Part shown: positions 44,034-52,768 of the stretch, one piece after another | Layout of the letters: each line of letters begins with the position of its first letter | Numbering within the stretch: position 1 is the first letter of the stretch | Made by a program: the position numbers and the translations under genes | Notes under the pieces: model-generated | The model's database searches: none | The model's input: the letters and a program-made list of their open reading frames with translations, nothing else | Told to the model about the DNA's origin: nothing | Assembly: GCA_002304345.1 (NCBI GenBank) | Contig: NEUU01000018.1 | Coordinates: 1-64,000, forward strand | Direction: 5' to 3' | Length of the DNA stretch: 64,000 nucleotides | Source: Verrucomicrobia bacterium Tous-C9LFEB | GTDB lineage: Bacteria > Verrucomicrobiota > Verrucomicrobiia > Methylacidiphilales > UBA1321

Positions 44034-45194
44034 ATGACCACTCCTGCCATTGAGCACATCATTGCCAACGATTCCATCCGTCACGATTGGTTTCCGGTCA
44101 CGCGCAATCGCATCTTTCTCGGTCATGCCGGGGTGTCGCCGATTCCGCGTGTCGCGGTGGAATGTTTGCAACGCGGTGCGCAAGCCGCGGCGGAGGATCA
44201 ACAGGAAGCAGGCGATTTCATTGGCCGCGTCGAAGCGGTGCGCGAAGCGGGCGCGAGCCTGATCGGGGCGCACAAGTCGGAGATTGCGTTGCTCGGGCCG
44301 ACGTCGCTCGGCTTGAATCTCGTGGCGCTGGGCCTTGACTGGCAGGCGGGCGATGAAGTGATTTTTTATCCCGACGATTACCCTGCCAATGTCTACCCGT
44401 GGCAACATCTTGCCGAGCGCGGGGTGAAGATCGTTCCGCTGCAGCCCGTTCGCGTGGGAGAGATCACGCCGGAGTTGGTTCGTGCGGCGATCACCTCGAA
44501 GACAAAGCTGGTCGCGCTTGCCTCGTGCCATTTTTTGACGGGCTATCGACTCGACTATCGTGCGATTGGCGAGGAGTTGAAGAAGCGTGGGATTCTCTTT
44601 TGCCTCGACGGGATTCAATCCTTGGGTGCGACGACCATTGACGCGCAGTACATCGACTTCCTCAGCGCGGACTCGCACAAGTGGATGCTCGGGCCCTCGG
44701 GTGCCGGGGTTTTCTATGTGAAGAAGGAGCATTTCGACCGTCTCAAGCCGGTGTTGGTCGGTTCCTGGAATGTGCGCTCGCCGAATTTCATCGCACAACC
44801 AGAGATCAAGTTTGAAGCCACCGCGCGACGTTACGAACCGGGCAGTCTCTACCTGCTCGGCCTCGAAGGGATGAAAGCGAGCATCGATCTGCTCGTCGGC
44901 GTCGGTATCGACGCCATCGAAAAGCGGCTCCAGCATTTGCGCCGGTTCGTGGTGGAGACGGCGGCGCAGCGCGGGCTCTCCGTACTCTATGCGGAGCGGC
45001 CTGTCGAGCAGATGAGCGGAATTTCCACGATCTCGCTCGCAGGCAAGGATGCCGTCGCCATCGGCAAACGATTCAGCGAGGCGAAGGTGTCGGTCTCGAT
45101 CCGTCACGATCGCGCCGGCGTGCCGCACCTGCGACTCTCGCCGCACTTCTACAATACCGAGGCGGAGCTGAAGACCGCGTTGGAATTGGTGTAG
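44034..45194 (+). CDS. Class V aminotransferase (cysteine desulfurase / isopenicillin N epimerase-like)
   Basis: The 386-residue PLP protein has the class V fold: FLGHAGVSPIPRVAVE, the LLGPTSLGLNLVALGLDW block, CLDGIQSLGATTID with the PLP Asp, and the PLP lysine in LSADSHKWMLGPSGAGV. The catalytic Cys loop expected of IscS or SufS desulfurases is not evident, so it is more likely in the isopenicillin-N-epimerase-like subgroup, whose reactions are diverse (aminotransfer, racemisation, desulfuration). It stands alone; the substrate cannot be predicted. Confidence 0.85.
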   Translation: MTTPAIEHIIANDSIRHDWFPVTRNRIFLGHAGVSPIPRVAVECLQRGAQAAAEDQQEAGDFIGRVEAVREAGASLIGAHKSEIALLGPTSLGLNLVALGLDWQAGDEVIFYPDDYPANVYPWQHLAERGVKIVPLQPVRVGEITPELVRAAITSKTKLVALASCHFLTGYRLDYRAIGEELKKRGILFCLDGIQSLGATTIDAQYIDFLSADSHKWMLGPSGAGVFYVKKEHFDRLKPVLVGSWNVRSPNFIAQPEIKFEATARRYEPGSLYLLGLEGMKASIDLLVGVGIDAIEKRLQHLRRFVVETAAQRGLSVLYAERPVEQMSGISTISLAGKDAVAIGKRFSEAKVSVSIRHDRAGVPHLRLSPHFYNTEAELKTALELV

Positions 45195-45245
45195 GGGAGG
45201 GGCGGATTTCTCGCAGGCCTCGCCAAGACGCAGAGTGGGATGCCG

Positions 45246-45626
45246 TCATTTCCAACGATGACCGCATTTCTGACAGACGTAGGTTCTCTTTGAGAAGGGA
45301 ATTGGAATTTTGAATATGCAGAGAATGACAAGTGCTAGTCTCTGAAGAAAATCGTCTTGTTTTACCTCAGTTGAAGAGCATTCCGGGCAAGTGATAATCT
45401 CCAGGATTCCCTCGGAGGTGGCACGTCGACTTGCAAGTATTTCCAAGGCTCGCTCTACATCGATATCGGAAACTTGAAGGCGTACACCGCCAAGAGCAGT
45501 GATCCAAAACCAGTCATTTCGGGCGACAAATTCATCGGGTATAAATGCGGTAATGCCAGAGCCCTCAAGGTGAGTCTTTGTCAACTCTGCCTCGCCTAGG
45601 TTAACGAACGTAGCAATAGTAACCAT
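45246..45626 (-). CDS. DUF2007-like protein with C-terminal zinc ribbon
   Basis: The 126-residue protein starts MVTIATFVNLGEAELTKTHL, a DUF2007 (putative signal-transducing, PII-like) domain of about 70 residues. It ends in a zinc-ribbon pair, CPECSS and CQKCGHRWK, separated by a hydrophobic stretch (LALVILCIFKIPIPF). The combination suggests a metal-binding regulator or membrane-associated adaptor; function unknown. It converges with the aminotransferase and is followed upstream by the rpmH promoter region. Confidence 0.75.
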   Translation of the reverse strand: MVTIATFVNLGEAELTKTHLEGSGITAFIPDEFVARNDWFWITALGGVRLQVSDIDVERALEILASRRATSEGILEIITCPECSSTEVKQDDFLQRLALVILCIFKIPIPFSKRTYVCQKCGHRWK

Positions 45627-45923
45627 ATAAGGCCCTCCGTGACAGTAATGCTAAGGGATGAATATGATGGGGAAAGTTAAATCTAGGAAGCCTGTTTGTG
45701 TCTGCCTTCGGGCGCACTGGCGATCTCGCTGAGTCCCGGGGATTTGCAAGCGCTGGACGAGGTATTTCCCGTCGGAGCGGCGGCTGGAACGCGCTATCCG
45801 GCCAGTATGATGGGGCATGTGAGGCGATAACGGGTGAAAAAACTGCTTCTTTGGCCATAAAAACCTCTTGTCATCACCACAGTTACTGGTAGTTTCTACC
45901 CTTCCCAGAACAAGAGTTATTTT
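45627..45923. other. Gene-free region upstream of rpmH
   Basis: No gene can be supported over these 297 bases; short open frames on both strands lack coding character. No DnaA-box cluster is visible, although rpmH is next to dnaA and the origin in many bacteria. The rpmH promoter is expected near its right end. Confidence 0.5.
45868..45895 (+). promoter_or_regulatory. Possible rpmH promoter
   Basis: TTGTCA (45868-45873), 16 bases, TAGTTT (45890-45895), about 29 bases before the rpmH ATG. The -35 is good and the -10 is moderate. Confidence 0.42.
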
Positions 45924-46097
45924 ATGAAGAGAACCTATCAGCCGTCGAAGAAGCGCCGTGTGCGTCAGTTTGGATTTTTGAGCCGTACCCGCACCAAGAA
46001 CGGTCGCGCCATTTTGAGCCGCCGTCGCGCCAAGGGCCGTGTCCGTTTGGCCGGTAAACATACGTCGGTCAAGTTTACGCCTCACACCAAGGCTTAG
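45924..46097 (+). CDS. rpmH: 50S ribosomal protein L34
   Basis: The 57-residue product reads [20 protein letters not shown], continues [15 protein letters not shown] and [11 protein letters not shown], which is the invariant L34 pattern. It has a 10-residue extension ([10 protein letters not shown]) past the usual end. It opens the conserved rpmH-rnpA-yidD-yidC order; the rnpA GTG lies 4 bases after its stop. Confidence 0.98.
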   Translation: MKRTYQPSKKRRVRQFGFLSRTRTKNGRAILSRRRAKGRVRLAGKHTSVKFTPHTKA

Positions 46098-46101
46098 TTT
46101 G

Positions 46102-46503
46102 GTGGAGCAACCGGCCAGCGGCGCATTGAGTCCGCGGCGACGGGAGAAATTACCGCGCCGCCAGATCATTCGCCGCCGCGTCGTGATCCAGGGTCTTCGG
46201 ACCCAGGGTAAGCGGCAGTCCAGTCGGTATCTCGTCCTGCTCGTGCAGGAGGCTCCGGCGGGAGAGGAATCCCAAGCCGCCTTTTTCACCCCGAAACGCA
46301 TTGGGGCCGCCCATCTCCGCAATCGCCTTCGCCGGCGGATGCGGGAAGTGTACCGGCGGTTCATCGCCCCGGCAGTGACGGGCGAGAAGCGGCTTTGGCT
46401 CTGGTCCGCGCGACCGGAAGCGGCCTCGATGACCTTCATGGAGTTGAAGGAGGCGATGGTGCAATTGAGCGACCGGCAAAAAATCAGTCGACGCAGCTCA
46501 TAA
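46102..46503 (+). CDS. rnpA: Ribonuclease P protein component
   Basis: RnpA assists the RNase P RNA in removing tRNA 5' leaders. From the GTG at 46102 the product has 133 residues, with the signature [19 protein letters not shown] and a basic C-terminus. The start is chosen because rpmH ends at 46097 and the product then has the normal length. The N-terminal part ([20 protein letters not shown]) is more basic than in well-known homologues, and the region before the signature is divergent. Confidence 0.88.
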   Translation: MEQPASGALSPRRREKLPRRQIIRRRVVIQGLRTQGKRQSSRYLVLLVQEAPAGEESQAAFFTPKRIGAAHLRNRLRRRMREVYRRFIAPAVTGEKRLWLWSARPEAASMTFMELKEAMVQLSDRQKISRRSS

Positions 46504-46522
46504 AGTTGCTTTGATCGCTGCC

Positions 46523-46786
46523 ATGAAACAGGTCGCCATATGGCTGATTGAAGGGTACCGCTGGATTGCGGCACCGTTCAAGGCGACGTTCGGCTTGGCC
46601 GGATGTTGCCGGTTTCACCCGACCTGCTCGCACTATGCGCAGCAGGCGATTCGGACGCACGGGGTGCTCATGGGAGCCTGGTTGACGATCAAACGTCTCG
46701 GACGGTGTCACCCTTGGGGTGGCAGCGGGTTTGACCCGGTGCCAGAGGGACCGATCAGCACGGCGCTGCATCGCTCGAAAATTTAA
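46523..46786 (+). CDS. yidD: Membrane protein insertion efficiency factor YidD
   Basis: The 87-residue protein has the YidD pattern: [13 protein letters not shown], then the Cys-rich block [16 protein letters not shown] and [17 protein letters not shown]. YidD assists YidC at the inner membrane. The ATG at 46523 gives the normal N-terminus; a TTG lies four codons earlier. yidC starts 19 bases downstream. Confidence 0.96.
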   Translation: MKQVAIWLIEGYRWIAAPFKATFGLAGCCRFHPTCSHYAQQAIRTHGVLMGAWLTIKRLGRCHPWGGSGFDPVPEGPISTALHRSKI

Positions 46787-46805
46787 CGAAAGAAACGGAT
46801 TTTTC

Positions 46806-48563
46806 ATGGATCGCAAGAGTTGGTTTGGAGTTGTCGTTTGCATGCTGCTGCTCGTCGGCTGGAATTTCTATGCCGAATACCGTTGGCCGAATCGCGCGGC
46901 GAAAAAGCCCGCATCGACCACTGCCACGACATCCACCCCGGTCACCTCGACTTCTGCGACTCCTGCCACAGCGGGCAAGCCAGCCAATGGCGATGTGCCT
47001 TCGCTCGGCAACACGACCGCCTCCGCGAAATTGCCGGAGCCGAAGATCCCGGCCAATGCGGGCGTGGAGCAATTCACCACGTTGGAAAACGATCTCTTCA
47101 TCGTTCACTTCACCAGCTTTGGTGGTGCAATCAAGACGGTGGAGCTGAAGAAGCATGTCGACGAGGGCGACCGGAAGGTCACGCTCAATCGCTACGGACA
47201 CGAAGCGGTTTTTAATCTCGTGGGCTGGGACGGCGACTACACGCAGGTGCCCTACACGATGGAAAAGACAGAGGACGCCGTCATCTTCTCCCGCGTGCTG
47301 CCTTCCGGCGCGGTGCTCAAGCGTACGTACCGTTTGGCTCCCAATTATCAGGTTCAGCTCGATCAGCAGGTGAGTAATCCGACCACGAAGGACGTTGTGT
47401 TGCCGGAGTATCGCCTGAATGTCGGCACCGCTGCTCCGAGCCACGTTCTCGATAATGCGATTTATCTCTTCGGCAGCTACTGCCTCGAGCAGGGCGCCTC
47501 GTTCCACAAGGTGAACGTGACCGATTTTGCCGCCAGCAGCACCTTTGGCTTGTTTGCCCGCGAAGCGCGCAGCCGCATTTCCAGCGAGGGTGGTCCGTTG
47601 CTGTGGTCGGCGGTAAAGAATCAGTTCTTCGCCTTTATTCTCTCTCCTCGTGATTCCCTCATGCTCAAGGGCGCGGAGTTTGAGCCGATCAAGCTCGTTG
47701 ATTTCGGTGCGAAGACGTCCACCGTCCCGGAAGGGATTCGTGGTCAGGCCGTGGTGAATGGTTTTTCCGTTCCCGCCGGGCAGAGCGTGATGCAGCCGTT
47801 TTCATTGTACGCGGGACCCAAGACCTACGCGCACCTCGACTTGCTGCCGCGCCATGAAAATCTGGTGATGGACAGCTGGTTCGGATTCATCGTCCGTCCG
47901 TTGCTCTTTGGCATGAATTTCCTGCACAAGTTCATCCCGAGCTGGGGCTGGACGATCATCGCCATGACCATTCTCATCAAGGGCCTCCTCTGGCCGCTGC
48001 AATCCATCGCCAACAAGAGCATGAAGCAGATGCAGGCGCTGCAACCGAAGATGGAACAGATCCGTCAGAAGTATAAGGACGATGCGCAAAAGATGAACAT
48101 CGAGGTCATGCAGCTTTACAAGGACTACGGCGTCAATCCCGTGGGCGGCTGTCTCCCGATGCTCATGCAGATGCCGATCTTCATTGGCTTCTACGTGATG
48201 CTCCAGAGCGCGGTCGAATTGCGCGGCCATTCCTTCTGGTGGATTCATGATCTCGTGCAGCCGGATACGGTTGCCAGCTTCATGGTGCTCGGTCATAACA
48301 TTGCCATTAATCCGCTGCCGTTGCTGATGACGGCCACGCAGGTATTGTTGATGAAGATGACGCCCACCACGGGAGATAACCAGCAGGCCAAGATGATGCA
48401 GTGGATGCCGGTGGTGCTGCTCTTCGTGTTGTATAACTTCGCTGCCGCGCTGGCCCTTTACTGGACCGTGAGCAACTTGATCTCGATGATCCAGACCTAC
48501 GTCAACCTGCGCAAGCCGGTGCCGATCATGAAGCGCGTGCCGAAGACCAAGGCGTTGAAGTAG
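46806..48563 (+). CDS. yidC: Membrane protein insertase YidC
   Basis: YidC inserts proteins into the inner membrane with or without SecYEG. The 585-residue protein has the first membrane helix (WFGVVVCMLLLVGWNFYAEY), a Thr/Ala/Pro-rich linker, and a periplasmic beta domain (about 100-360). The 60KD/Oxa1 core follows, with GWTIIAMTILIKGLLWPLQ, NPVGGCLPMLMQMPIFIGFY and a final helix region ending in a basic tail (PIMKRVPKTKALK). The frame extends upstream, but ATG 46806 precedes the helix directly. It sits between yidD and khpB. Confidence 0.97.
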   Translation: MDRKSWFGVVVCMLLLVGWNFYAEYRWPNRAAKKPASTTATTSTPVTSTSATPATAGKPANGDVPSLGNTTASAKLPEPKIPANAGVEQFTTLENDLFIVHFTSFGGAIKTVELKKHVDEGDRKVTLNRYGHEAVFNLVGWDGDYTQVPYTMEKTEDAVIFSRVLPSGAVLKRTYRLAPNYQVQLDQQVSNPTTKDVVLPEYRLNVGTAAPSHVLDNAIYLFGSYCLEQGASFHKVNVTDFAASSTFGLFAREARSRISSEGGPLLWSAVKNQFFAFILSPRDSLMLKGAEFEPIKLVDFGAKTSTVPEGIRGQAVVNGFSVPAGQSVMQPFSLYAGPKTYAHLDLLPRHENLVMDSWFGFIVRPLLFGMNFLHKFIPSWGWTIIAMTILIKGLLWPLQSIANKSMKQMQALQPKMEQIRQKYKDDAQKMNIEVMQLYKDYGVNPVGGCLPMLMQMPIFIGFYVMLQSAVELRGHSFWWIHDLVQPDTVASFMVLGHNIAINPLPLLMTATQVLLMKMTPTTGDNQQAKMMQWMPVVLLFVLYNFAAALALYWTVSNLISMIQTYVNLRKPVPIMKRVPKTKALK

Positions 48564-48597
48564 TCCCGCTTCCTATTGCGGGAATGGGAGACGGTGT

Positions 48598-48624
48598 GAG
48601 ACGGTCTTTTCAGGCCGTCTCTTT
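48598..48624 (+). terminator. Weak terminator-like hairpin after yidC
   Basis: GAGACGG (48598-48604), 10-base loop, CCGTCTC (48615-48621), followed by TTTG. A short T-run only. Confidence 0.5.
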
Positions 48625-48683
48625 GTGGTCAAGAATCGATAGAAAAAGCTTTAAGTCATTTTCATAGAGATTAAAGTTTCACC

Positions 48684-49145
48684 ATGGTGCAAAGCTCTGC
48701 CAAAGAAACCCTCGAGTTGATGCTCGGCCATCTCGGATTTGTTTTCTCAATTGAGGAACAGACGCGTGGCGAACGGCAGGTCTTGAACGTTCTGACTCGC
48801 GATCCGGGCCGTCTCATCGGCCGCGACGGCCACACGCTCGAAGAGCTGCAATATTTGCTCAACCGCGTCACCCATGGCACGGAGGATTCCCCCGCGCGCG
48901 TCGTGGTGGATGTGGAAAATTACCGCATGAAGGAGGAGCAGGATTTCCTCGTTCGTGTGCGGGAAATTGCCGAGCGGGTCCGGCGGACGGGGCATCCGGA
49001 AAAACTGCCAGCGATGAATTCCTTTGATCGCCGCGCGGTGCACCAAGCCTTCGCCGACGATCCCGACATCCGCACGGTAAGCGACAACTGCGACGCGCGA
49101 CTCAAGCAGATTACGGTGGAATTGCGCCAGCCCCGCGCAAAATAG
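48684..49145 (+). CDS. khpB: Jag/KhpB family RNA-binding protein (KH and R3H domains)
   Basis: The 153-residue protein has a KH-like domain (about 30-85, [20 protein letters not shown]) and an R3H domain (about 90-150, with [17 protein letters not shown] carrying the R-x3-H pair). It lacks the N-terminal Jag domain of Firmicutes. KhpB/Jag proteins bind RNA and influence cell envelope functions; they commonly follow yidC, as here. gmd begins 32 bases later, so the sugar genes may share the transcript. Confidence 0.9.
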   Translation: MVQSSAKETLELMLGHLGFVFSIEEQTRGERQVLNVLTRDPGRLIGRDGHTLEELQYLLNRVTHGTEDSPARVVVDVENYRMKEEQDFLVRVREIAERVRRTGHPEKLPAMNSFDRRAVHQAFADDPDIRTVSDNCDARLKQITVELRQPRAK

Positions 49146-49177
49146 TCGAAGCGGGTTCGTTTTCGGGTCACTTTTTT

Positions 49178-50188
49178 ATGCCTAAAGCGCTCATTACCGG
49201 GATTACCGGCCAGGACGGTTCCTACCTCGCCGAGTTGTTGTTAAACAAGGGCTACGAGGTTCATGGCATTATTCGCCGGGCCAGTACGTTCAACACGGAG
49301 CGGATCGATCATCTCTACAAGGATTCGCACGTGCATGGCGTGAAGCTCTTCCTTCACTATGGCGACCTGAGTGATTCCGCGTCGTTGATGAAGTTGCTTT
49401 ACGATTTGCATCCGGACGAAGTGTATCATCTCGGCGCGCAGAGCCACGTGCGTGTCAGCTTCGATATTCCCGAGTATACGGGCGATGTGACGGCGATTGG
49501 CACGACACGTCTTCTCGAAGCGTTGCGCGAAGCGAACCTCACCAAGACCCGCTTCTATCAGGCATCAAGCAGTGAGATGTTTGGCCTCGTGCAGGAAGTG
49601 CCACAAAAGGAAACGACGCCCTTTTATCCCCGCAGCCCGTATGGCGCGGCCAAGGTATATTCCTACTGGATGACCGTGAATTACCGCGAGAGCTACAAGA
49701 TGCATGCCAGCAACGGCATTCTCTTCAATCACGAATCGCCGCGTCGCGGGGAAACCTTTGTCACGCGCAAGATCACCCGAGCCGTGGCCCGCATCAAGGC
49801 CGGACTGCAGAATGAACTTTTCCTCGGCAACCTCGACGCGAAGCGCGATTGGGGCTTTGCTCCGGAATATGTCGAAGCGATGTGGTTGATGTTGCAGCAG
49901 GATCAACCGGACGATTACGTGATTGCCACGGGCGAGACCCACTCGGTGCGCGAGTTCCTTGAGGTCGCCTTTTCGCACGCGAATCTGGACTGGCAAAAAT
50001 ACGTGAAGATCGACCAGCGCTATTTCCGCCCGGCCGAAGTGGAACTACTCATTGGCGACGCGTCCAAGGCGCGCAAGGCGCTGAATTGGCAGCCGAAAAC
50101 GACTTTCAAGCAACTGACGGAAATCATGGTTGATGCCGACATCGCCCAATTGCAACGTCAACTGGATGGCAAGGACATCCGCTCCTGA
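49178..50188 (+). CDS. gmd: GDP-mannose 4,6-dehydratase
   Basis: Gmd converts GDP-D-mannose to GDP-4-keto-6-deoxy-mannose, the first step to GDP-L-fucose. The 336-residue short-chain dehydrogenase-like protein has the NADP site [33 protein letters not shown], the catalytic Tyr/Lys pair in [15 protein letters not shown] and the [15 protein letters not shown] segment specific for Gmd. fcl follows 19 bases later, so both steps of fucose activation are encoded together. Confidence 0.97.
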   Translation: MPKALITGITGQDGSYLAELLLNKGYEVHGIIRRASTFNTERIDHLYKDSHVHGVKLFLHYGDLSDSASLMKLLYDLHPDEVYHLGAQSHVRVSFDIPEYTGDVTAIGTTRLLEALREANLTKTRFYQASSSEMFGLVQEVPQKETTPFYPRSPYGAAKVYSYWMTVNYRESYKMHASNGILFNHESPRRGETFVTRKITRAVARIKAGLQNELFLGNLDAKRDWGFAPEYVEAMWLMLQQDQPDDYVIATGETHSVREFLEVAFSHANLDWQKYVKIDQRYFRPAEVELLIGDASKARKALNWQPKTTFKQLTEIMVDADIAQLQRQLDGKDIRS

Positions 50189-50207
50189 TCGCAGGGAGAA
50201 CTTTCTC

Positions 50208-51149
50208 GTGGAGCACTCAACCCGCATCTACATCGCCGGTCATCGGGGCATGGTGGGCTCGGCCTGCCTGCGGCTGTTGCAGGCACGTGGCTTCACGAAC
50301 TTACTGACTGCGACGCGGCAGGAGCTCGACCTGACACAGGCAGCCGCGGTGGAGGCGTTTTATGCGAAGCATCAGCCCGAGGTGGTCATCGTCGCAGCCG
50401 CGAAGGTGGGGGGTATTCTGGCGAATTCGCAGCAGCCGGTGGAATTTCTCACGGAGAATCTGACCATTCAGAATAACCTGATCACTGCGGCGCATCATCA
50501 CGGCGTGAAGAAGTTGCTCTTCTTGGGTAGTTCCTGCATTTATCCCAAACTGGCATCACAGCCGATTTCGGAAACGTCTCTGCTCACGGGGCCACTCGAA
50601 CCGACCAATGACGCTTACGCATTGGCGAAGATCTGCGGCATCCGGCTTTGCCAGGCGTATCGTCAGGAGTACGGCGATCATTACATCTCCGTTATGCCGA
50701 CCAATCTCTACGGTCCGGGGGATAATTACGACCTGCAGACCTCCCACGTCATGGCGGCCTTGCTGCGCCGGTTTCACGAGGCGAAGGAACAGAATCAAGC
50801 CACGATTAGCCTTTGGGGCAGTGGCACACCCCGTCGGGAATTTCTCCATGTGGATGACCTCGCAGAGGCGTGTCTCTTTCTGCTGGAACGCTACGATAGC
50901 GGGGAGATCGTCAATATCGGTTGTGGCGAGGATATTACGATTGCCGAGCTGGCGCAGAAAATCAGTGCACTCGTCGGCTTTACCGGCGAGATTCTGTGGG
51001 ATCGCACCAAGCCGGACGGCACGCTTCGCAAGCTGCTGGATATCTCGCGGCTGAAGAATCTCGGTTGGAGTCCGCGTATTTCCTTCGATGAAGGCTTGAA
51101 GCTGGCCTATCAGGCCTTTCTTCAGAGCCGGGAGCAGGTCATATTATGA
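50208..51149 (+). CDS. fcl: GDP-L-fucose synthase
   Basis: Fcl (WcaG) epimerises and reduces the Gmd product to GDP-L-fucose with NADPH. From GTG 50208 the protein has 313 residues, with IYIAGHRGMVGSACLRLL, AAKVGGILANSQQPVEF, the FLGSSCIYPK Ser/Cys region and the YALAKICG Tyr/Lys pair. The GTG is supported by AGGGAG (50193-50198), nine bases upstream, a clearer ribosome site than most genes here have. Its stop overlaps the next start by 4 bases. Confidence 0.96.
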   Translation: MEHSTRIYIAGHRGMVGSACLRLLQARGFTNLLTATRQELDLTQAAAVEAFYAKHQPEVVIVAAAKVGGILANSQQPVEFLTENLTIQNNLITAAHHHGVKKLLFLGSSCIYPKLASQPISETSLLTGPLEPTNDAYALAKICGIRLCQAYRQEYGDHYISVMPTNLYGPGDNYDLQTSHVMAALLRRFHEAKEQNQATISLWGSGTPRREFLHVDDLAEACLFLLERYDSGEIVNIGCGEDITIAELAQKISALVGFTGEILWDRTKPDGTLRKLLDISRLKNLGWSPRISFDEGLKLAYQAFLQSREQVIL

Positions 51150-52552
51150 TGCTGCGTCGTCATCAGGAATTGTATTTCCAGCTCTTCCAGGTGCTGGACG
51201 CTTTCCTGCTGTGCTTCGCCTTGTGGCTTTCGCACACGATCCGCTACACGTTGGTGCCGGAATTGTCTTTCCTTGATATTGCCTCCATCGCTCCGTTTTC
51301 CGGTTACATCTGGATGCTCGTGTTGATCATTCCACTGGGCCCGTTCATTCTCGAACGGCAGGGATTCTACCGTCTCAATTTTACCGGCTCGATCCTGCAG
51401 AGCTTTTTCACGGCGCTGCGCAGTGTGGGAATTCTCGTATTTGTGCTGGCAGTGTTCATCGTGGTCTTCCGTGTGCCGCAACAAACGATGAGCCGCGCCG
51501 CGATGATTCTCTTTGTGCCTGTGGCGACCGTGACGCTTTGCCTGCGCGAGATGCTTTCCTGGTCGCTGGTGAACCGCCGTCGCCGTTCGGAAATCAATCG
51601 CCAGCATATCCTCCTCTGCGGGGCGAATGTGGATCTCGAGGGTTGGCACGCGGATCTTAAAAATGTTCCCGGCGGCTTGTACAAGGTCTGCGGTAAGGTG
51701 GATTTGAATACAGAACCGTTGCCGCAGTTCATCAAGCGGTTGCACGACGACATGATCGACGTGGTGATTTTCTCGATCGAACACGCCAATTTTCCCACCA
51801 TTCGCGAGGCGTTGCACATCTGCGAATCAGAAGGTATTGAGGCGTGGATCGGCGCTGATTTCTTCCGTACCTCACTGGCCAAACCGCAATTTGATCAATT
51901 CTCCGGTCGGCCTTTGCTGGTCTTTCGCTCGACACCGGACGCCTCTTGGGAGTTGATTACCAAGCGTGCGATGGATTGGTTCCTCTCTGTGCTGCTTCTT
52001 TTGATCCTCGCGTTGCCGATGCTGATTCTGGCATTGCTCGTCTGGTGGACGTCGGGTCGCCCGGTAATCTTTGCGCAACGGCGCAGTGGGATTTATGGTC
52101 GACCTTTCACAATGTACAAGTTCCGTACGATGGCGACCAATGCGGAGCAGACGCGCGAAGAGTTAAAAGCGTTCAACGTAATGAGCGGTCCCGTGTTCAA
52201 GGTGGATCAAGATCCGCGCGTGACGTCCATTGGAAAATGGCTGCGCAAGACGAGTCTGGATGAATTGCCCCAACTTTTCAACGTGCTGAAGGGCGAGATG
52301 AGTCTGGTGGGCCCCCGTCCACTGCCGCTCTATGAGACGGAAAATTTCAGCGACATCACCCAGCGCCGCCGGATGAGCGTGCGGCCCGGCCTGACCTGCC
52401 TGTGGCAGATCAGCGGTCGCAACAAGATCACGGATTTCTCCGAGTGGGTGCGGCTCGATCTCGAGTACATCGATAACTGGTCGCTCTGGCTGGATATCAA
52501 GATTTTGCTGACGACCATTCCGGCTGTCCTCTTCCGCCACGGTGCGAAGTAA
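51146..52552 (+). CDS. Polyprenyl-phosphate sugar-1-phosphate transferase (initiating glycosyltransferase)
   Basis: The 468-residue protein starts a lipid-linked polysaccharide by moving a sugar phosphate to undecaprenyl phosphate. It has four N-terminal membrane helices (to about 125), a CoA-binding-like Rossmann region ([13 protein letters not shown]), a fifth helix ([19 protein letters not shown]) and the catalytic domain. The latter has [35 protein letters not shown] and [14 protein letters not shown], as in WcaJ/WbaP enzymes. The ATGA overlap with fcl couples it to GDP-fucose supply. The transferred sugar (glucose or galactose) is not predicted. No flippase or polymerase gene follows. 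Confidence 0.9.
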   Translation: MMLRRHQELYFQLFQVLDAFLLCFALWLSHTIRYTLVPELSFLDIASIAPFSGYIWMLVLIIPLGPFILERQGFYRLNFTGSILQSFFTALRSVGILVFVLAVFIVVFRVPQQTMSRAAMILFVPVATVTLCLREMLSWSLVNRRRRSEINRQHILLCGANVDLEGWHADLKNVPGGLYKVCGKVDLNTEPLPQFIKRLHDDMIDVVIFSIEHANFPTIREALHICESEGIEAWIGADFFRTSLAKPQFDQFSGRPLLVFRSTPDASWELITKRAMDWFLSVLLLLILALPMLILALLVWWTSGRPVIFAQRRSGIYGRPFTMYKFRTMATNAEQTREELKAFNVMSGPVFKVDQDPRVTSIGKWLRKTSLDELPQLFNVLKGEMSLVGPRPLPLYETENFSDITQRRRMSVRPGLTCLWQISGRNKITDFSEWVRLDLEYIDNWSLWLDIKILLTTIPAVLFRHGAK

Positions 52553-52572
52553 GAGTCGAGGCAGATATTACG

Positions 52573-52605
52573 CACCCACCCCGGCGCGCAGCGCCGGGGT
52601 GGGTG
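52573..52605. terminator. Strong GC-rich hairpin after the sugar transferase
   Basis: CACCCACCCCGGCGC, loop GCA, GCGCCGGGGTGGGTG: a perfect 15-bp stem 20 bases after the stop codon, followed by AAAGAGG without T-run. Likely transcript end or stabiliser. Confidence 0.55.
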
Positions 52606-52620
52606 AAAGAGGAGTTCTAT

Positions 52621-52768
52621 CCTAGTGGATCATGTCTCGTGATGTGATGGGTTGTGCGAGCAGAATGCCTTTTTGTAGGGCGCGATTGCATCGCGCCGCG
52701 GCGCTTCACCGAAGCGCCCTACAGGAAGACACTTGCAACCCTCATTTCATCTGACCTGCTCCACTAGG
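52621..52768. repeat. Composite palindromic element with CCTAGTGG ends
   Basis: Outer arms CCTAGTGGATCATGTC (52621-52636) and GACCTGCTCCACTAGG (52753-52768) are inverted with two mismatches, and the similarity extends inward. The centre holds two hairpins with TGTAGGGCG/CGCCCTACA ends: GGCGCGAT-TGC-ATCGCGCC (52679-52697) and GGCGCTTC-ACC-GAAGCGCC (52700-52718). The right arm supplies the TAG stop of the minus-strand glycosidase-like gene. A degraded copy of the left part is at 22384-22452. Confidence 0.78.

Noticed and set aside
45698..45892. Small plus-strand open frame (64 residues) before rpmH
   Set aside because: No ribosome site, no family and no coding bias; the region is best seen as promoter sequence.
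45627..45923. Possible replication origin near rpmH
   Set aside because: dnaA is absent and no cluster of TTATCCACA-type boxes is visible.
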